Below are positions 63,631-64,000 of a stretch of 64,000 bases of DNA, piece by piece. The position numbers and the translations under genes were made by a program. Every line of letters starts with the position of its first letter. Within the stretch, counting starts at the first letter, position 1. The stretch is from Verrucomicrobiaceae bacterium (GTDB lineage Bacteria; Verrucomicrobiota; Verrucomicrobiia; Verrucomicrobiales; Akkermansiaceae): contig JAIXWR010000037.1 of NCBI GenBank assembly GCA_027491155.1, positions 1 through 64,000 on the forward strand, given 5' to 3'. Under the pieces are notes generated by a model. The model did no database searches. It saw only the letters and a program-made list of their open reading frames with translations, and had not been told where the DNA came from.

Positions 63631-64000
63631 ATCCCCTTTCCCGCCGCACGCTGTTGAAGGCCGCCACCGCCGGCGGCGCGGTCGCCGGCATCGGCGGCTT
63701 CAGCGCGCTGTCGCAATGGCTCACGCCGCTGATGGACACCGGGGAGGAAGGGCTCACCGCCTTCCAGCCGCCGTCGGCGGGGGAAATCGACGATGCCGCC
63801 CACGTCCTCAACCGCCTCACCTTCGGCCCGCGCCCGGGACAGCATGCCGAAGTCACCGCCACCGGCGCCCGCGCCTTCATCGCCCGGCAACTGGAGCCGG
63901 AAGGCATCGACGACCGCTGGACGGAATCCCGCGCCGCCCGCTTCGAAGCCCTCCACGCCTGGCCGATGGGCGAGCTGCTCGAATACGACAGCCGCGAGCT
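63627..64000 (+). CDS. DUF1800 family protein with Tat signal, 3' partial
   Basis: A GTG start at 63627 overlaps the previous stop by four bases. The frame stays open to the right edge (124 complete codons). The N terminus carries a twin-arginine signal (MNPLSRRTLLKAATAGGAVA). The sequence then reads AAHVLNRLTFGPRPGQHAEV and ARAFIARQLEPEGIDD, the conserved opening of DUF1800 proteins (HLLNRLTFGPRPG-type). DUF1800 proteins are exported and usually sit beside DUF1501 proteins, so one may follow beyond the window. Activity is not established for this family. Confidence 0.85.
   Translation, partial: MNPLSRRTLLKAATAGGAVAGIGGFSALSQWLTPLMDTGEEGLTAFQPPSAGEIDDAAHVLNRLTFGPRPGQHAEVTATGARAFIARQLEPEGIDDRWTESRAARFEALHAWPMGELLEYDSRE

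Noticed and set aside
1-64000. Insertion sequences, prophage or integrative element
   Set aside because: No transposase, integrase, phage structural gene or tRNA-derived direct repeat was seen anywhere in the window.

Overview
The window is high-GC, densely coded bacterial DNA from the PVC group, most likely a verrucomicrobium near Luteolibacter/Haloferula in Verrucomicrobiaceae. The case rests on gene families: a Verru_Chthon cassette A-type prepilin-like protein, autotransporter-associated beta-strand repeat (PATR) proteins with one PEP-CTERM tail, DUF1552/DUF1592 pairs, c-type cytochromes joined to sorbosone-dehydrogenase-like propellers, two DUF6288 proteins, a sulfatase and several sialate O-acetylesterase-type (SASA) esterases. 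The genus is an inference.

Layout. 1-5.4 kb: the end of ychF, a RES/Xre toxin-antitoxin pair, an HtrA-like protease followed by a lipoprotein that looks like a dead protease of the same fold, and tRNA-Phe. 5.7-10.2 kb: a large prepilin-like Verru_Chthon A protein and a small secreted partner. 10.2-13.0 kb: a XylR-type AraC regulator divergent from a bleomycin-hydrolase-type aminopeptidase C. 13.1-21.6 kb (+): two cytochrome c/propeller fusions and a DUF6288 protein. 21.7-35.7 kb (-): three PATR surface proteins and two SASA esterases. 35.9-37.0 kb: a GntR-type regulator with a LacI-like sensor. 37.0-44.4 kb (-): a multihaem cytochrome, propeller, esterase and DUF6288 run, which is a split version of the block at 13-21 kb. 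44.5-52.9 kb (-): a doubled DUF1592/DUF1552 cassette. 53.1-55.9 kb (-): a sulfatase and a PhoD-type phosphatase. 56.6-64.0 kb: an amidohydrolase/lactonase, an Nramp-like transporter, a WYL regulator divergent from a tiny Tat-exported WYL-like protein, a large unknown lipoprotein, a membrane protein and the start of a DUF1800 protein.

How the parts may work together. Most products carry Sec, lipoprotein or Tat signals, so the 10-57 kb region looks like an envelope system for handling decorated (sulfated, acetylated) polysaccharide or glycoprotein: esterases and the sulfatase remove substituents, a lactonase-type hydrolase handles sugar lactones, and haem/propeller proteins could oxidise sugars and pass electrons to c-type haem. 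No glycoside hydrolase or polysaccharide lyase is visible.

The most interesting signal is regulatory. A 28-29 bp dyad, roughly TGSCGCAAA-N10/11-TTTGNCGCA and also readable as a 21-bp-spaced direct repeat, occurs at four intergenic positions: before the XylR-type regulator (and pepC), before one SASA esterase, before the DUF1592/DUF1552 operon and before the sulfatase/PhoD operon. This suggests one local regulon spread over about 45 kb. Everything here was read by eye; no database search was run.
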